Below the pieces are notes generated by a model. That model made no database searches and had not been told where the DNA came from. It saw only the letters and a program-made list of their open reading frames with translations. Positions 63,821 through 64,000 of a stretch of 64,000 nucleotides of DNA are shown piece after piece. The stretch comes from Candidatus Phycosocius bacilliformis (lineage in GTDB: Bacteria; Pseudomonadota; Alphaproteobacteria; Caulobacterales; Aquidulcibacteraceae). The position numbers and the translations under genes were made by a program. Location of the stretch: positions 100,546 through 164,545 of the forward strand of contig NZ_BFBR01000004.1 of NCBI RefSeq assembly GCF_003112735.1, given 5' to 3'. How positions within the stretch are numbered: the stretch's first letter is position 1; the number at the start of each line of letters is the position of its first letter.

Positions 63821-64000
63821 TTCATCCATAGGCCATGCCCGGATTACGCCGGTTGAGCTCTTCTGAAGGTATGGCACTAACTTCGGGTATCCCACGGGGC
63901 TGCGCGGCACATCCGGTGAGCTTGCTGATTGCCGCAAAGAACAAACCGGCCTACATACCCCACAGGGGTATAAGGAAGCTGGAGACCTCTGATGGATCAT

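Larger units (their letters stand above)
63417..64000. other. Intergenic region upstream of the phytase gene to window end
   Basis: AT-rich. It has a perfect 17-bp palindrome at 63603-63619 and GTGAC-type repeats near 63661 and 63675. From 63871 a plus-strand frame with GAAGGT just before an ATG (MALTSGIPRGCAAHP) runs off the edge; it may be the start of a gene but the family is unknown. Confidence 0.45.

Overview
The window looks like a chromosomal segment of an alphaproteobacterium, probably from the Caulobacterales/Maricaulales side. This rests on gene content and order: hrcA next to grpE, ffh-rpsP, HPr with a mannose-type EIIA and no sugar permease, trpF-trpB-trpA-accD, cmk-rpsA-ihfB, a FYDLN-acid-domain protein, and a variant arginine succinyltransferase operon. 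No genus can be fixed from the sequence alone.

Layout. 0-16 kb is mostly housekeeping: heat-shock repressor, SRP pathway (ffh, and ftsY coupled to metZ), HPr/EIIA phosphotransfer proteins, a ferredoxin with its reductase, an HPt/response-regulator pair, two exported methyltransferase-like paralogues, and a small heat-shock protein behind a ROSE-type RNA thermometer. 16-21 kb holds a NamZ-family exo-muramidase, an exported serine hydrolase, an amino-acid permease and an ExoD-like membrane protein. 21.8-25.4 kb is the most unusual part: a run of displaced Rhs C-terminal cassettes. Three different toxin-like tips are each followed by a different small putative immunity gene, joined by copies of the same Rhs core segment; a fourth core remnant follows. 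No full-length rhs gene is present. Two thioredoxin-like (TlpA-type) genes flank the array.

26-43 kb is catabolic: two thiolases, an orphan C5-cytosine methyltransferase, the M20 hydrolase-astA-astD-DUF1444-like operon, a Leu/Phe/Val-type dehydrogenase, a sterol-desaturase-like enzyme divergent from a Rieske protein, an exported C13/caspase-like protease, and a membrane protein-FAD oxidase-aldehyde dehydrogenase operon. 43.8-53.2 kb returns to conserved genes (accD, trpABF, mscL, ihfB, rpsA, cmk, aroA, FYDLN protein), ending at a strong terminator and tRNA-Ala(GGC).

53.5-63.8 kb looks like an accessory island. It starts inside the tRNA-Ala gene and a 17-nt direct repeat of the tRNA anticodon region recurs near 63.8 kb. 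It carries an ABC ATPase, a giant ABC permease/M1 aminopeptidase fusion, a TonB-dependent receptor and a convergent beta-propeller phytase lipoprotein, with long intergenic stretches and no integrase in view. The content suggests surface peptide and phosphate scavenging, but that is inference.
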